Source of the DNA: Gemmatimonadaceae bacterium
GTDB lineage: Bacteria > Gemmatimonadota > Gemmatimonadetes > Gemmatimonadales > Gemmatimonadaceae
Direction of reading: 5' to 3'
Assembly (NCBI GenBank): GCA_014377535.1
Contig: JACMPK010000095.1
Span: 1 to 49,358, forward strand
DNA length: 49,358 nt
The notes beneath the pieces were generated by a model. It was not told the DNA's origin and made no database searches. It saw nothing but the letters and a program-made list of their open reading frames with translations. The position numbers were made by a program, and so were the translations under genes. Shown here one piece after another: positions 26,601-33,403 of the stretch (position 1 is its first letter; the number at the start of each line of letters is the position of its first letter).

Positions 26601-28984
26601 CCTGGCACCGTGCGGCGTAACCACGGCAGCAGCTGCCAGTCACCGCGAATCCAGCGATGCTTGCGGCGCGTGTAGGCCACGTACGTCGCCGGATAATCGT
26701 CGTACACGATCACGTCAGTAGCGAGTCCGGCGCGGGCGTAGTTGCCTTCGATCAGGTCGTGCGACAGCAGCGTGTTCTCGGGGAACCGGCCATGCGTCGC
26801 GACCTGGAACGCATCGACGTCGTAGATGCCCTTGCCCGTGAATGTCCCCTCGCCGAACAGATCCTGGTAGACATCGGATACGGCGGTGGAGTACGGGTCC
26901 ACGCCGGGCCGCCCTGACGCGATCGCGGCAAAGCGCGAGCGATGGGCGCTGGGCAGCGACACACCCACGCGCGGTTGCAGGATCCCATAGCCACGGATCA
27001 TGCCGCGTGCCCGATCATGCACCGGCCGGTTCAGCGGATGCGCCAGTGCGCCCACCAGCGATGGTGCCGCATCCGGCGGCAGCACGGTGTCCGCATCGAG
27101 CGTGATGACGTATTTCACGCCGAGGAGTGCGCTCAATTCGCCGACGATCAGGCTGAAGGCGGTGACGGTTTCGCCGCGCACCAGCCGGTTGAAGTCCGAG
27201 AGCTTCCCCCGCTTGCGCTCCCATCCCATCCACGTGCCCTGCATGGCGTTCCAGCGCCGCGGCCGATGCATGAGGTGGAAGGGGCCATGGCCGCCGTTTC
27301 GATGTCGCGCATTCAGCTCCTCGATTCCTTCGCGTGCTGCGGCGACGATCGCATCGTCGCCCTCGCGACATTCGGTCTCGGCGTCCGTGAAGTCGCTCAG
27401 GATCGCAAACGACAAGTGTGCCTCGCGATTGGCGAGGAACTGCACCTCCAGCGTCTCCAGTGCGTCACGCACGTCCGACACGGTGCCGAACAGAATCGGA
27501 ATCACCACGGCCGTGCGGAACTCCGCTGGCACGCCGTGCTCGTGCAGGTCGAGTCGTGCAAGTACGTGCGGCGGAAGCAGCGCGGTCACCAGCTGATTCA
27601 GCACCGTCACCGCGATGTCCAGCGCCGGCAGGAAGGCGAGCAGCAGCAGCACGATCATCGACGTGCGCGCGTCCGCCTCGATCAGCAGCAGCACGCCGGT
27701 GGTCGCCAGCATCACCAGCAGCGACAGGCCGATGGTGAAGACGGCATTCGGATGCGTGTGGATGGTGCGCTCGATGCGCTCGCCGACCGTCAGCGAATAT
27801 CCGGCGATTGCTTCCAGCTCGCGCACGCCGTCATCGATCAGGTAATAGCCGACATGTGTCGCCACGTCCGGATGCGGACTGTCGTCAGTGGCAGGACGTG
27901 CCGCCAGGTCAATGGCCCATTGCGCCACCGACGACTCGCGATGCCGGGTGCTCTTGGCGATGCGTTCCACCACGTGCCGGTACCGATCGCGCGTCGCGAA
28001 TGTCATGCGTGGATAGAAGCCGGACGGGTCCGTGCGCAGGACGGCTTCCATCACACTCTGCTTCTCGACGAAGTGACGCCAGTCCCGGCGCCCGATGTCG
28101 CGGAGGCTCGTGATGCTGTTGGCCATCATCAGTTGCGTCAGCGTCAGGCGATGTGTGGACTGCGCGACGGCAGTCTCGGGACTGACGCCTGCCTCACGCA
28201 TCCAGTTCTCGAGCCAGGCGAGTGGCGGCGACGAACCTTCGGTCTGCCGCAGCAGCTGCAAAAAGCGCGACACGAAGTGCGGAGTCAGCGCATGTTCGGC
28301 ATCGGCAAATGCGCGTAGCGCTTCCCGAAGCGGTGTGCCGCCACGTGCGCTCGCCTCCAGAATTCGCCCGGACCAGAGCGTTGCCAGCTCCATGTCGTCC
28401 AGCCGCTGCATCGTGCGCAGCGTCATGCGACGAACGCTCTCGATCAGGCCCAGTCGCAGCATGGCCGGCATGGCCCAAAGCTCGCCGACGGCAAGCGGTG
28501 ACACGCCCTGGAACGCCTCGACGTACAGGTCCACGTTCTCCAGATCCACGCGTGCCTCGGTGTGCGAGATCAGCGAGATCGCCATCTCGTACACGCGCGG
28601 ATATCCTGTCAGCGGACCGCTGGAGAGTTCTGGCAACTCCCGATAATACGCGCCCGGCAGGCTGGCACGCACCTCCTGCAGGTGCTCCTGCACGACGTGA
28701 TAGTTGTCGAGAAGCCACTCTGCCGCAGGGCCGGCATCTACGTTGGACGCGCTGGCCACCAGCAAGCGCACCTGCGCCTCGCTCAAGATCTCGCGGGTCT
28801 CGGCCAGTCTCGCAAGCAGACGTGCAGGGCGAAGCGGTGCCTGCGTCTGCATCAGCCGCTGACTGCGCGCCACGTCGCGCGCCCGCGCAGCTAGATGGTC
28901 CGCGCCGAGCAGTTCCCCGACGATCGGACCAGTGAGTAACTCGTCGGAGGCTTCTGCTCTCGACCGTTCGGCACGTGTGCTCAC
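20630..28984 (-). CDS. ndvB: Cyclic beta-1,2-glucan synthase (NdvB/ChvB type)
   Basis: A 2784-residue membrane enzyme that makes and cyclises beta-1,2-glucan from UDP-glucose. From the N-terminus: a helical region (1 to about 400); membrane helices (about 413-480); the GT84 transferase domain with LDADTVLPPDAA near residue 630 and RKHRWIRGDWQLLPW near 776; further membrane helices (about 810-1000); a glycoamylase-like domain (about 1080-1400, with YNWYDLTD and DSGNLAGHL); two beta-sandwich modules; and a C-terminal GH94 phosphorylase barrel with GDWNDGM near 2461 and GGWTWYTGSASWMYR near 2680, thought to control ring size. The length matches known Cgs proteins. It starts at GTG without a clear ribosome site. 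No ndvA-like exporter is in the window. A 16-bp palindrome lies 31 bases upstream. Confidence 0.94.
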   Translation of the reverse strand: MSTRAERSRAEASDELLTGPIVGELLGADHLAARARDVARSQRLMQTQAPLRPARLLARLAETREILSEAQVRLLVASASNVDAGPAAEWLLDNYHVVQEHLQEVRASLPGAYYRELPELSSGPLTGYPRVYEMAISLISHTEARVDLENVDLYVEAFQGVSPLAVGELWAMPAMLRLGLIESVRRMTLRTMQRLDDMELATLWSGRILEASARGGTPLREALRAFADAEHALTPHFVSRFLQLLRQTEGSSPPLAWLENWMREAGVSPETAVAQSTHRLTLTQLMMANSITSLRDIGRRDWRHFVEKQSVMEAVLRTDPSGFYPRMTFATRDRYRHVVERIAKSTRHRESSVAQWAIDLAARPATDDSPHPDVATHVGYYLIDDGVRELEAIAGYSLTVGERIERTIHTHPNAVFTIGLSLLVMLATTGVLLLIEADARTSMIVLLLLAFLPALDIAVTVLNQLVTALLPPHVLARLDLHEHGVPAEFRTAVVIPILFGTVSDVRDALETLEVQFLANREAHLSFAILSDFTDAETECREGDDAIVAAAREGIEELNARHRNGGHGPFHLMHRPRRWNAMQGTWMGWERKRGKLSDFNRLVRGETVTAFSLIVGELSALLGVKYVITLDADTVLPPDAAPSLVGALAHPLNRPVHDRARGMIRGYGILQPRVGVSLPSAHRSRFAAIASGRPGVDPYSTAVSDVYQDLFGEGTFTGKGIYDVDAFQVATHGRFPENTLLSHDLIEGNYARAGLATDVIVYDDYPATYVAYTRRKHRWIRGDWQLLPWLRRTVPGPDGPERNRLSLVSQWKIIDNLRRSTVEIAQMLFLIGGWTVLPGSALRWTLLGLGAIIAPWVTALVLALVRPPLDKSWTAYYSAVMQDAIVSLEQVIVAILTLPHQALISLDAIVRTLYRLLVSHRMMLEWQSAQLVERSMSDVGQTTRRAMRVSMLLVSGILVGVFALAIARLQAQGASLRELELTGFTVGLLGACWLSAPRIMAALSRPSQPRRGDLSAQERAHALRYATLHWQFFDRFVTQDTHWLAPDNFQADPEPVIAMRTSPTNIGLQLLSTISAHDLGLITAADMTGRLERTFATLATMRRYHGHFYNWYDLTDLHVLDPAYISTVDSGNLAGHLVALRQACLATAAADDTLHARLHAVADAAYRYVSEMEFGFLYDEERKLFTIGHHPDSFTPDDSFYDLLASEARLASFIAIARNDVPVEHWFRLSRSLTRSAGTTALVSWSGSMFEYLMPVLVMRSLPFTLLSQTYEGAVDRHVAHARGRNVPWGLSESAYNVRDRHQTYQYRAFGIPDLALKRGLGRDLVVAPYATALAALIDPPRAITNLCALESLGALGEYGFCDALDYTRPDAGTRVAFVRAYFAHHVGMTLVALTNVLLADIWQARFHADSLVKSVELLLHERIPRRLVMQDAQAVLPEEERPPSEMEHPVVREVDTAVRSAPRVALLGSSPYSVMVTQHGSGFSRYESLAVTRWRADATTDSTGQFCYVHDVTTGRSWSAAQQPMDVPATWSKAWLASDRVTMVRVDGDIETKTEITVVDADAAEVRRVTLTNAGTETHEIELTSYGEVAMTTQAADLAHPAFSNLFVETEWHEWCTAITATRRPRMPGDPRLWCVHVVDAGRDRIGPVSCETDRARFIGRGRSVRNPLVLTTPGALSGTTGPVLDPVFALRTRVSVAPGQSVSVAFTTLVATTRNQAFELAGRYHDAHAAQRALDFAWTSTQIELRELGITPANAAVFQEIAAQLLFPGGSLAPPDDELRRNHGSQPVLWKHGISGDNAMVLVTIETMDGLATLRELFAAHRYWRRRGLMVDLVIVNTHTYDYLQELRDAINDAMVASNGAAPVDQPGGVFIRRRELFSSADFLMLSATARVQVACDGRSLTRVLAAAETRLRDEQPTWPGLATPRAFEWVIPTTTQPNADRGGPLQTIVRALRPLFPPLITRSTRPMPMAPMRRADDQPLRYDNGIGGLDARDNYRIEVSDTVLPPAPWSNVIANPQGGFLVTERGAGCTWAENAYFYRLTPWHNDPVSDPVSDALYIRDDESGNLWSATPAPVDGDGAYRVVHGAGFSTFEHDHDGIRTQLRLGVPDGVAVKVSHLILTNGSTRARSLTLTAYAEWTLGARRDESQFQIQTRYASEHGAIFAQNHFDPLFTEWTAFLSVSEPVKCHTADRLAFLGRHGTTRAPAALGEPSLNGVTGVGMDPCAALQFTVTLAPGETRHVTTLLGAARTEAAARATIEALRPAPVAARAVSASIAAWDQRLGAITVSTPDAAFNAMMNKWSLYQALSCRMWARMGLYQSSGAYGFRDQLQDSMAFLYAAPEVAREHIVRAASRQFVEGDVQHWWHPHSGRGVRTRFSDDLVWLPYVVDQYVNVTGDAALLEEYAPFITMRALAPDEHEIYELPTVTHEHGSIYEHCRRALRRACTTGPHGLPLIGTGDWNDGMSRVGAEGRGESVWLAWFLIRTLRSFAVHADARQDVAEAAFMREWADRYAAAVEEHGWDGAWYRRAYYDNGNPIGSASSDECKIDSIAQSWSVISGAAPEERQAQAMASFDEQLVREDARLIVLLTPPFDGTADDPGYIRGYLPGVRENGGQYTHAALWAVLATAMRGEAERAFELFQMLNPLTHGATPDGVAQYKVEPYVVAADVYTSPSHLGRGGWTWYTGSASWMYRVGIESLLGFTKRGDQLTLTPRVPAGWASFQLTYRFGTSTYRIDVREPSQLQAHGMRVVVDGNDASDDVIHLVDDGRVHDVLIQPKAGVLA

Positions 28985-29003
28985 GTCAAGCCACGGCGGC
29001 GAC

Positions 29004-29039
29004 TGTCATTCTTCTGACGCGTGCACGCGTCGCATGACA
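29004..29039. promoter_or_regulatory. Nested palindrome upstream of the glucan synthase gene
   Basis: GACGCGTGCACGCGTC (29016-29031) is a perfect 16-bp palindrome flanked by TGTCAT (29004-29009) and ATGACA (29034-29039), themselves inverted repeats. It lies between the small membrane protein stop and the ndvB start, both minus strand, 31 bases before the GTG. The continuous symmetry suits a dimeric regulator; as RNA it could form a short hairpin, but no U-run follows. Confidence 0.45.
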
Positions 29040-29065
29040 TAGCGCCAAAGGTCACGTGCCCTTCC

Positions 29066-29215
29066 TCAGATGACGCGTCGTCCCTGAATCACGCGAACCA
29101 GCACGACGATGACCGCCAGAACAAGCAACACGTGTACGAGTCCACCCATCGTGGTGGCCGTGACCATGCCGAGCAGCCAGAGTACGACGAGGACAACGAC
29201 GATAGTCATGAGCAT
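29066..29215 (-). CDS. lmo0937-family (DUF5670) small membrane protein
   Basis: A 49-residue protein with two hydrophobic segments joined by a short turn: MLMTIVVVLVVLWLLGMV, then TATTMGGLVH, then a second helix ending RVIQGRRVI. This is the compact signature of lmo0937-type proteins. They are widespread, of unknown function and often associated with envelope or osmotic stress. ATG 29215 has GGGAA eight bases upstream; the longer in-frame extension has no membrane-protein character and is rejected. The glucan synthase starts 81 bases downstream on the same strand; since osmoregulated glucans are its product, a shared osmotic role is possible but inferred. Confidence 0.85.
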   Translation of the reverse strand: MLMTIVVVLVVLWLLGMVTATTMGGLVHVLLVLAVIVVLVRVIQGRRVI

Positions 29216-29586
29216 GGTGCGTTCCCGCTGAGAATGAACATGGACGCTGGCGTACCACCGTCCTTGCGCCGCACCGAAGACGTCTGATGGTGCCGACGCT
29301 TCTATATAGTGCATTTGCCGTGCCACACCGGACTTATCCGTGACGTTGCGCGCGCTCGCGCGTCCGCTTTCCTTGTCACCATCGCGATTGCGCAACAGGT
29401 GCGCAGTAGGCGATGCATGCACGTACGGTAATCGCCTGATTGCGCTGGGCTGGTGCACGTCGCACACTGCCTTCACGCAGTACACGACGAGTGCGCCCAA
29501 GTCTCATGTTTTTTGTTCGCTGTGTCGTCAGCTGTGCGATTTCCGCGTGATCATCCATTCATTGCTCGCTCACTCGCGGGGTGTCC
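29216..29586. other. Divergent intergenic region before the HemN-like gene
   Basis: These 371 bases separate the small membrane protein and the HemN-like gene. An AT-rich TATATA (29303-29308), read on the minus strand, is a possible -10 for the membrane protein, but no good -35 accompanies it. A loose stem, AGGCGAT / ATCGCCT, spans 29408-29437. A Cys-containing open frame (29340-29597) has no domain or ribosome site. No FNR-type TTGAT-N4-ATCAA box is seen. Confidence 0.35.
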
Positions 29587-30987
29587 ATGCAGTCTGACCC
29601 AGTCGGGCCCGTACACCCGTCGACGTCGCTGCGACACGTGGCAGACAAGGCAGCGGCGCTCCGGTCACAATACGATGTGGCAGTGCCGACGTATGGGCAT
29701 TACCCCAGCCGGCGTGACTGGACGGGTGTCTTTACGTGTGACGCCTGGACTCAGCAGCTTTCCAGGCTGCATGGCAGCACCGCTCCGCTTGCGCTGCACG
29801 TTCACCTCCCGTTCTGCGATTCGGGCTGCCTCTCGTGTGGCGGCCTGGCGACGCTCACGAGCCGTGCTGAACGTGTGGACCAGTATCTTGATCGACTGGA
29901 ACACGAGATCGACATCGTTGCCCGAGCCATCGGTGATCGGCCTCGCGTGCACGAGATGCACTGGGGCGGCGGTACGCCCAACCTGCTCGACGACGAGCAG
30001 CTCGCCCGACTGGCGGACATGCTGCAGCACGCGTTCGACATCGACGCGCAGACGAAGTGCTCCATTGATGCTGACCCGCGCCTGGCCACGCCGGCGCAGC
30101 TGAACACGCTGGTCTCGCTCGGCTTTCGCCGCATCTGTTTCGGGGTGCAGGATCTGGATCCTGCGGCTCGCCTTGCCACCGGCCGCGTGCACCAGCCGGA
30201 GCAGCCGCTCCGCGACGCTGTCGCGCAGGCGCGAATCGCCGGCTTCGATTGTGTGGAGCTCGACCTGCTGTTCGGCCTGCCGGGACAGGGTGCCGAAGGC
30301 TTCGCCCGATCATTGACGACTGTCGTGGAGCTTGCGGCGGATCGCGTGGCCTGCCACGGAGCGGCACGCGTGCCCTGGCTGCGTGCGCATCTCAAGCGGA
30401 CCGACGATTCAACGCTGCAGCTGGGGCGTGAACGGTTCGGCATGTTCCGCGATGCAGTCTGCCTGCTCGCGGCATCCGGGTATGCGTGGATCGGTGCGGA
30501 TCACTTCGTCCGTGCCGACGACGCGCTGGCACTGGCCGCCGATGATGGTCGCCTCTCGCGCACCGGCATGGGATACACCATGCGTGCCGGCACGAACATG
30601 CTGGGACTGGGCACGGGCGCGATGTCGGAGCTGAACGGATGGTGTGTGCAGAACACCGCCGACCCTGTGGCCTGGCAGCGCGCCGTGGGCGCACGGCAGC
30701 TGCCGCTGGAACAGGGGCACGTGCGGTCACCTGACGACACGGATCGTGCTGCGGCCATCACGCACCTGTTGTGCAACGCCGAGTTGCCGTACGACCTCTT
30801 CCTTGGCGATATGTACGAGCTTGTCGATCGCTTCGAGGAATTCGCCGCCGACGGCCTGGTCGAGTTCCAGAGCGAACGTGTGGTCGTGACGCCGCTCGGC
30901 CGGTTCTTCCTGCGCGCGTTGTGCGGCACGCTCGACGCTTACCGTGTCGCCCTTGACCTGCCGGTGCGTTACTCGCACGCGGTCTGA
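29587..30987 (+). CDS. HemN-like radical SAM protein (oxygen-independent coproporphyrinogen III oxidase family)
   Basis: A 466-residue protein resembling E. coli HemN along its length: HWGGGTPN, RRICFGVQDLDPAAR, VELDLLFGLPGQ, and WIGADHFVRADDALALA followed by LSRTGMGYT. The 4Fe-4S motif is Cys77-x3-Cys81-x2-Cys84. HemN reads CxxxCxxCxC, and the fourth cysteine is Gly86 here. The HemN tyrosine before the motif (YVHIPFC) is His71 (HVHLPFC). HemN decarboxylates coproporphyrinogen III to protoporphyrinogen IX; whether this variant does so is open. ATG 29587 has GCGGGG five bases upstream; GTG 29581 is the alternative. I give no symbol because of the motif changes. Confidence 0.85.
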   Translation: MQSDPVGPVHPSTSLRHVADKAAALRSQYDVAVPTYGHYPSRRDWTGVFTCDAWTQQLSRLHGSTAPLALHVHLPFCDSGCLSCGGLATLTSRAERVDQYLDRLEHEIDIVARAIGDRPRVHEMHWGGGTPNLLDDEQLARLADMLQHAFDIDAQTKCSIDADPRLATPAQLNTLVSLGFRRICFGVQDLDPAARLATGRVHQPEQPLRDAVAQARIAGFDCVELDLLFGLPGQGAEGFARSLTTVVELAADRVACHGAARVPWLRAHLKRTDDSTLQLGRERFGMFRDAVCLLAASGYAWIGADHFVRADDALALAADDGRLSRTGMGYTMRAGTNMLGLGTGAMSELNGWCVQNTADPVAWQRAVGARQLPLEQGHVRSPDDTDRAAAITHLLCNAELPYDLFLGDMYELVDRFEEFAADGLVEFQSERVVVTPLGRFFLRALCGTLDAYRVALDLPVRYSHAV

Positions 30988-31011
30988 TCGCGTGATGGGC
31001 GAGCCGCTTTT

Positions 31012-32526
31012 CTAGACAGTGTGTGGCGGCACTTCACAAGGCGCCAGCACCGACGTGCCGTCGGCCAGCACCACGCGGTTGCGGCCGCGCTCCTTCGCGA
31101 CATACAACGCACGATCGGCGTCCAGCAGCAGCCGGTCGATCTGCTGGTCCACGAACATTGCCATGCCGACGCTGATGGTCACCGAGACGGTGCGGCCGTC
31201 GCCGGTGGGAATCGTGATTGCGGCGACCGCCTCGCGCAGCCGATCCACGATGCGGTAAGCCGCCTCCTGGTCGGTCAGGGGCATCAGCATCGCGAACTCC
31301 TCGCCACCAAGCCGACCGATCACGTCGTTGGTCCGCACCGCGTTGCGACAGGCGACGCCGATCGCCCTCAACACGGCGTCGCCCACAGCGTGACCGTGCT
31401 GATCATTGATCGGCTTGAAGTGATCGATGTCGATCATCGCGAGGGTGAGCGGCTGCGTCAGGCGCCGTGCCGTCGCGGCCAACGCATCCAGCTTCTCCAG
31501 AAAGAAGCGCCGTGTCGCGAGACCCGTGAGGTCGTCCACGTTGACCAGTGATGCCATGTCACGGGCGAAACGGTCGGATCGCTCTTTCTCGTCGATCAGG
31601 TCCTGCTCGAGCTGCGAACGCTGTGCCATTGCGGAGCCGATCGGCAATGCCGTGAGAAACAGCACCGCGAGGTTCAACTGGAAGTTGAACACACGCAGCG
31701 TCGCCTCGTCCGGCGCCAGCGCACCGGCCCGCGAAGCCATCACGGTGCTCAGCGAGCCGATGACGGCCACGATCACCGTCGACAGCGCTGCGCCGAGCGG
31801 GCCAAGCCGGAACGAAGCCAGCAGCACGGTCGGCATCACGAGGTACTGCACGGGCGGCGCGCCTGGCGAGTACACGGCCACGCTTACCGTCAGCACGACC
31901 GCCAGCAGCAGCATCGCCTCGACTTGCGACCGTCGTGACATCATGAGGTCGGGGCCGCGCGTCACGTGCGAATGAGCAATCATCGCGATGGGCATCACCA
32001 CGAGCAGCCCCAGCACGTCGCCGAGCACCCACTTGATGAAGATCGTCGTGAACGGCGCACCTGAGAGCAGCATGGCCGACGTGGCGCTCACGGCACCCGC
32101 GACAAGCGCCGCCGTCACGGCCGCGATGATCAGCACCGCCACGTCCGTGGATCGTTGAAAGAGCACGCGCCGCGCGGCCTGACCGCTGATGATGGTCGCG
32201 GCGATGCCGGCTTCGATCAGGTTCGCCACCGTGATGGAAGCAGCCGTGATGTACGTGTTGCCGTTGTACATGTTGGCAGCCATGCTACCGATGACCCCGG
32301 CCACGAGCACCTCGGTCCAGCGTCGTCGCGGGGTCAGCAGCAGCACGGCGACCAGCATGCCGTTAGGCGGCCAGAGCGTCGCGATGTTGCCCGCCTGCCG
32401 GCTGATCGCGAGGCCGACGTCTGCCGTCGCGAAGTAGCCGAGTGCCAGAACCAGCACCACCAGCACCTGACGTAGACGGGGATCGGAGACAACGTCGGCC
32501 CCTGTCCGCTTGGGCAACTCGAGCAC
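31012..32526 (-). CDS. MASE1-GGDEF diguanylate cyclase
   Basis: About 504 residues. The N-terminal half is a MASE1 sensor with about eight membrane helices (TLWPPNGMLVAVLLL, MYNGNTYITAASITVANLIEAG, FIKWVLGDVLGLLVVMP). A GGDEF domain follows (about 330-490) with NVDDLTGLATRRFF, DIDHFKPINDQHGH and the active loop GGEEF. RTND lies five residues before that loop, which is the product-inhibition I-site RxxD. It should make cyclic di-GMP from two GTP under feedback control. The start is uncertain: GTG 32526 lies eight bases past the upstream stop, TTG 32541 and GTG 32562/32574 are in frame, and none has a good ribosome site. It is coupled to the DsrE-like gene and converges on the HemN-like gene. 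Confidence 0.92.
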   Translation of the reverse strand: MLELPKRTGADVVSDPRLRQVLVVLVLALGYFATADVGLAISRQAGNIATLWPPNGMLVAVLLLTPRRRWTEVLVAGVIGSMAANMYNGNTYITAASITVANLIEAGIAATIISGQAARRVLFQRSTDVAVLIIAAVTAALVAGAVSATSAMLLSGAPFTTIFIKWVLGDVLGLLVVMPIAMIAHSHVTRGPDLMMSRRSQVEAMLLLAVVLTVSVAVYSPGAPPVQYLVMPTVLLASFRLGPLGAALSTVIVAVIGSLSTVMASRAGALAPDEATLRVFNFQLNLAVLFLTALPIGSAMAQRSQLEQDLIDEKERSDRFARDMASLVNVDDLTGLATRRFFLEKLDALAATARRLTQPLTLAMIDIDHFKPINDQHGHAVGDAVLRAIGVACRNAVRTNDVIGRLGGEEFAMLMPLTDQEAAYRIVDRLREAVAAITIPTGDGRTVSVTISVGMAMFVDQQIDRLLLDADRALYVAKERGRNRVVLADGTSVLAPCEVPPHTV

Positions 32527-32533
32527 GGTCAGC

Positions 32534-33235
32534 TCAGCCAATGTGCTGGATCGTGTAGCCACGCTCCTGTGCACGATTGACGGCCACGATGCCCGCCGCC
32601 ACGAAGTGGGCGTTCGGCAAGGCCGAGGCGCGCAGCTCCGCGTACACGTCGCTCGCCTTCAGCCCCAGCTTGCCTGCGGCGACGCCCGCATACACCTGCG
32701 TGGCCATGTCGCAGAGAGCGAAGTGCACGCCACGCTTTGCCATCGCATTCAGCGTCGTTTCGCGATTGGGCAGCAGCGCACCGTAGCCGGTCGCCTGATA
32801 CACGTTGACGATGGGTGGCTGCCTGGTCCGCGGATCGACATACGAGATGCGCTCGCTGAGCGGCACGCCGTACTTCTGCCAGATCGCATCACTGAAGGCG
32901 AACAGCGTCGCATGGTGCCGCAACCCGATCACGATCGCGTTCTCCGACTCGGCAAGCTGATAGCCCTTCGCGCTCGCGACGAGGAAGTTCGACGCGAAGG
33001 CGATGGCCTCGCCGGCGCCCACCGCGGACGTCGCGTCGAAAAAGAACCGGTGCTTGCCCGGAAGCTCCTCGAACCAGTCATCCTGCGAGTGACGTGCCGG
33101 CTGCCACGGCGCGCTGCGAAGCGACGCGGCCTCGGCCACGTCGGCACCGCCGAGCGAGGCACTGGTCAGTGCGGCCAGGCTCGCACCAAGGCGCGCCATG
33201 AAAGAGCGTCGGGCGAGCGATCGAACGGGGGGCAT
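32534..33235 (-). CDS. Tat-exported DsrE-like protein of unknown function
   Basis: About 233 residues. The N-terminus has a twin-arginine pattern (RSLARRSFMARLG) followed by an Ala/Leu-rich segment, so export by Tat is likely. The mature part shows a DsrE-like fold pattern: FFFDATSAVGAGEAIAFASNFL, AIVIGLRHHATLFAFSDAIW, GVHFALCDMATQVYAG and LPNAHFVAAGIVAVNRAQERGY. One cysteine (in FALCDMA) could be functional, as in other DsrE proteins. Export is unusual for DsrE sulfur carriers, and the name is by resemblance only. ATG 33235 is taken, with GTG 33247 possible. The diguanylate cyclase gene follows within a few bases, so they may be cotranscribed. Confidence 0.68.
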   Translation of the reverse strand: MPPVRSLARRSFMARLGASLAALTSASLGGADVAEAASLRSAPWQPARHSQDDWFEELPGKHRFFFDATSAVGAGEAIAFASNFLVASAKGYQLAESENAIVIGLRHHATLFAFSDAIWQKYGVPLSERISYVDPRTRQPPIVNVYQATGYGALLPNRETTLNAMAKRGVHFALCDMATQVYAGVAAGKLGLKASDVYAELRASALPNAHFVAAGIVAVNRAQERGYTIQHIG

Positions 33236-33403
33236 GGAAGCAGGCACGATCAGTCAGGACAGAGGAACGGAAAGCGGAACGCAGAACCGAAACATTTTTG
33301 CGCGTGGCACAGCAGAGTATGGATTCGGCCCTGGAACATGCCGATCGCATTGACCGGCGGCTGCAGGTACGGCACCTTCACGACTTCTCAACACCTGACG
33401 CCG

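Noticed and set aside
29340-29597. 85-residue Cys-containing frame before the HemN-like gene
   Set aside because: No ribosome site, overlaps the HemN start, and the cysteine spacing matches no known motif.
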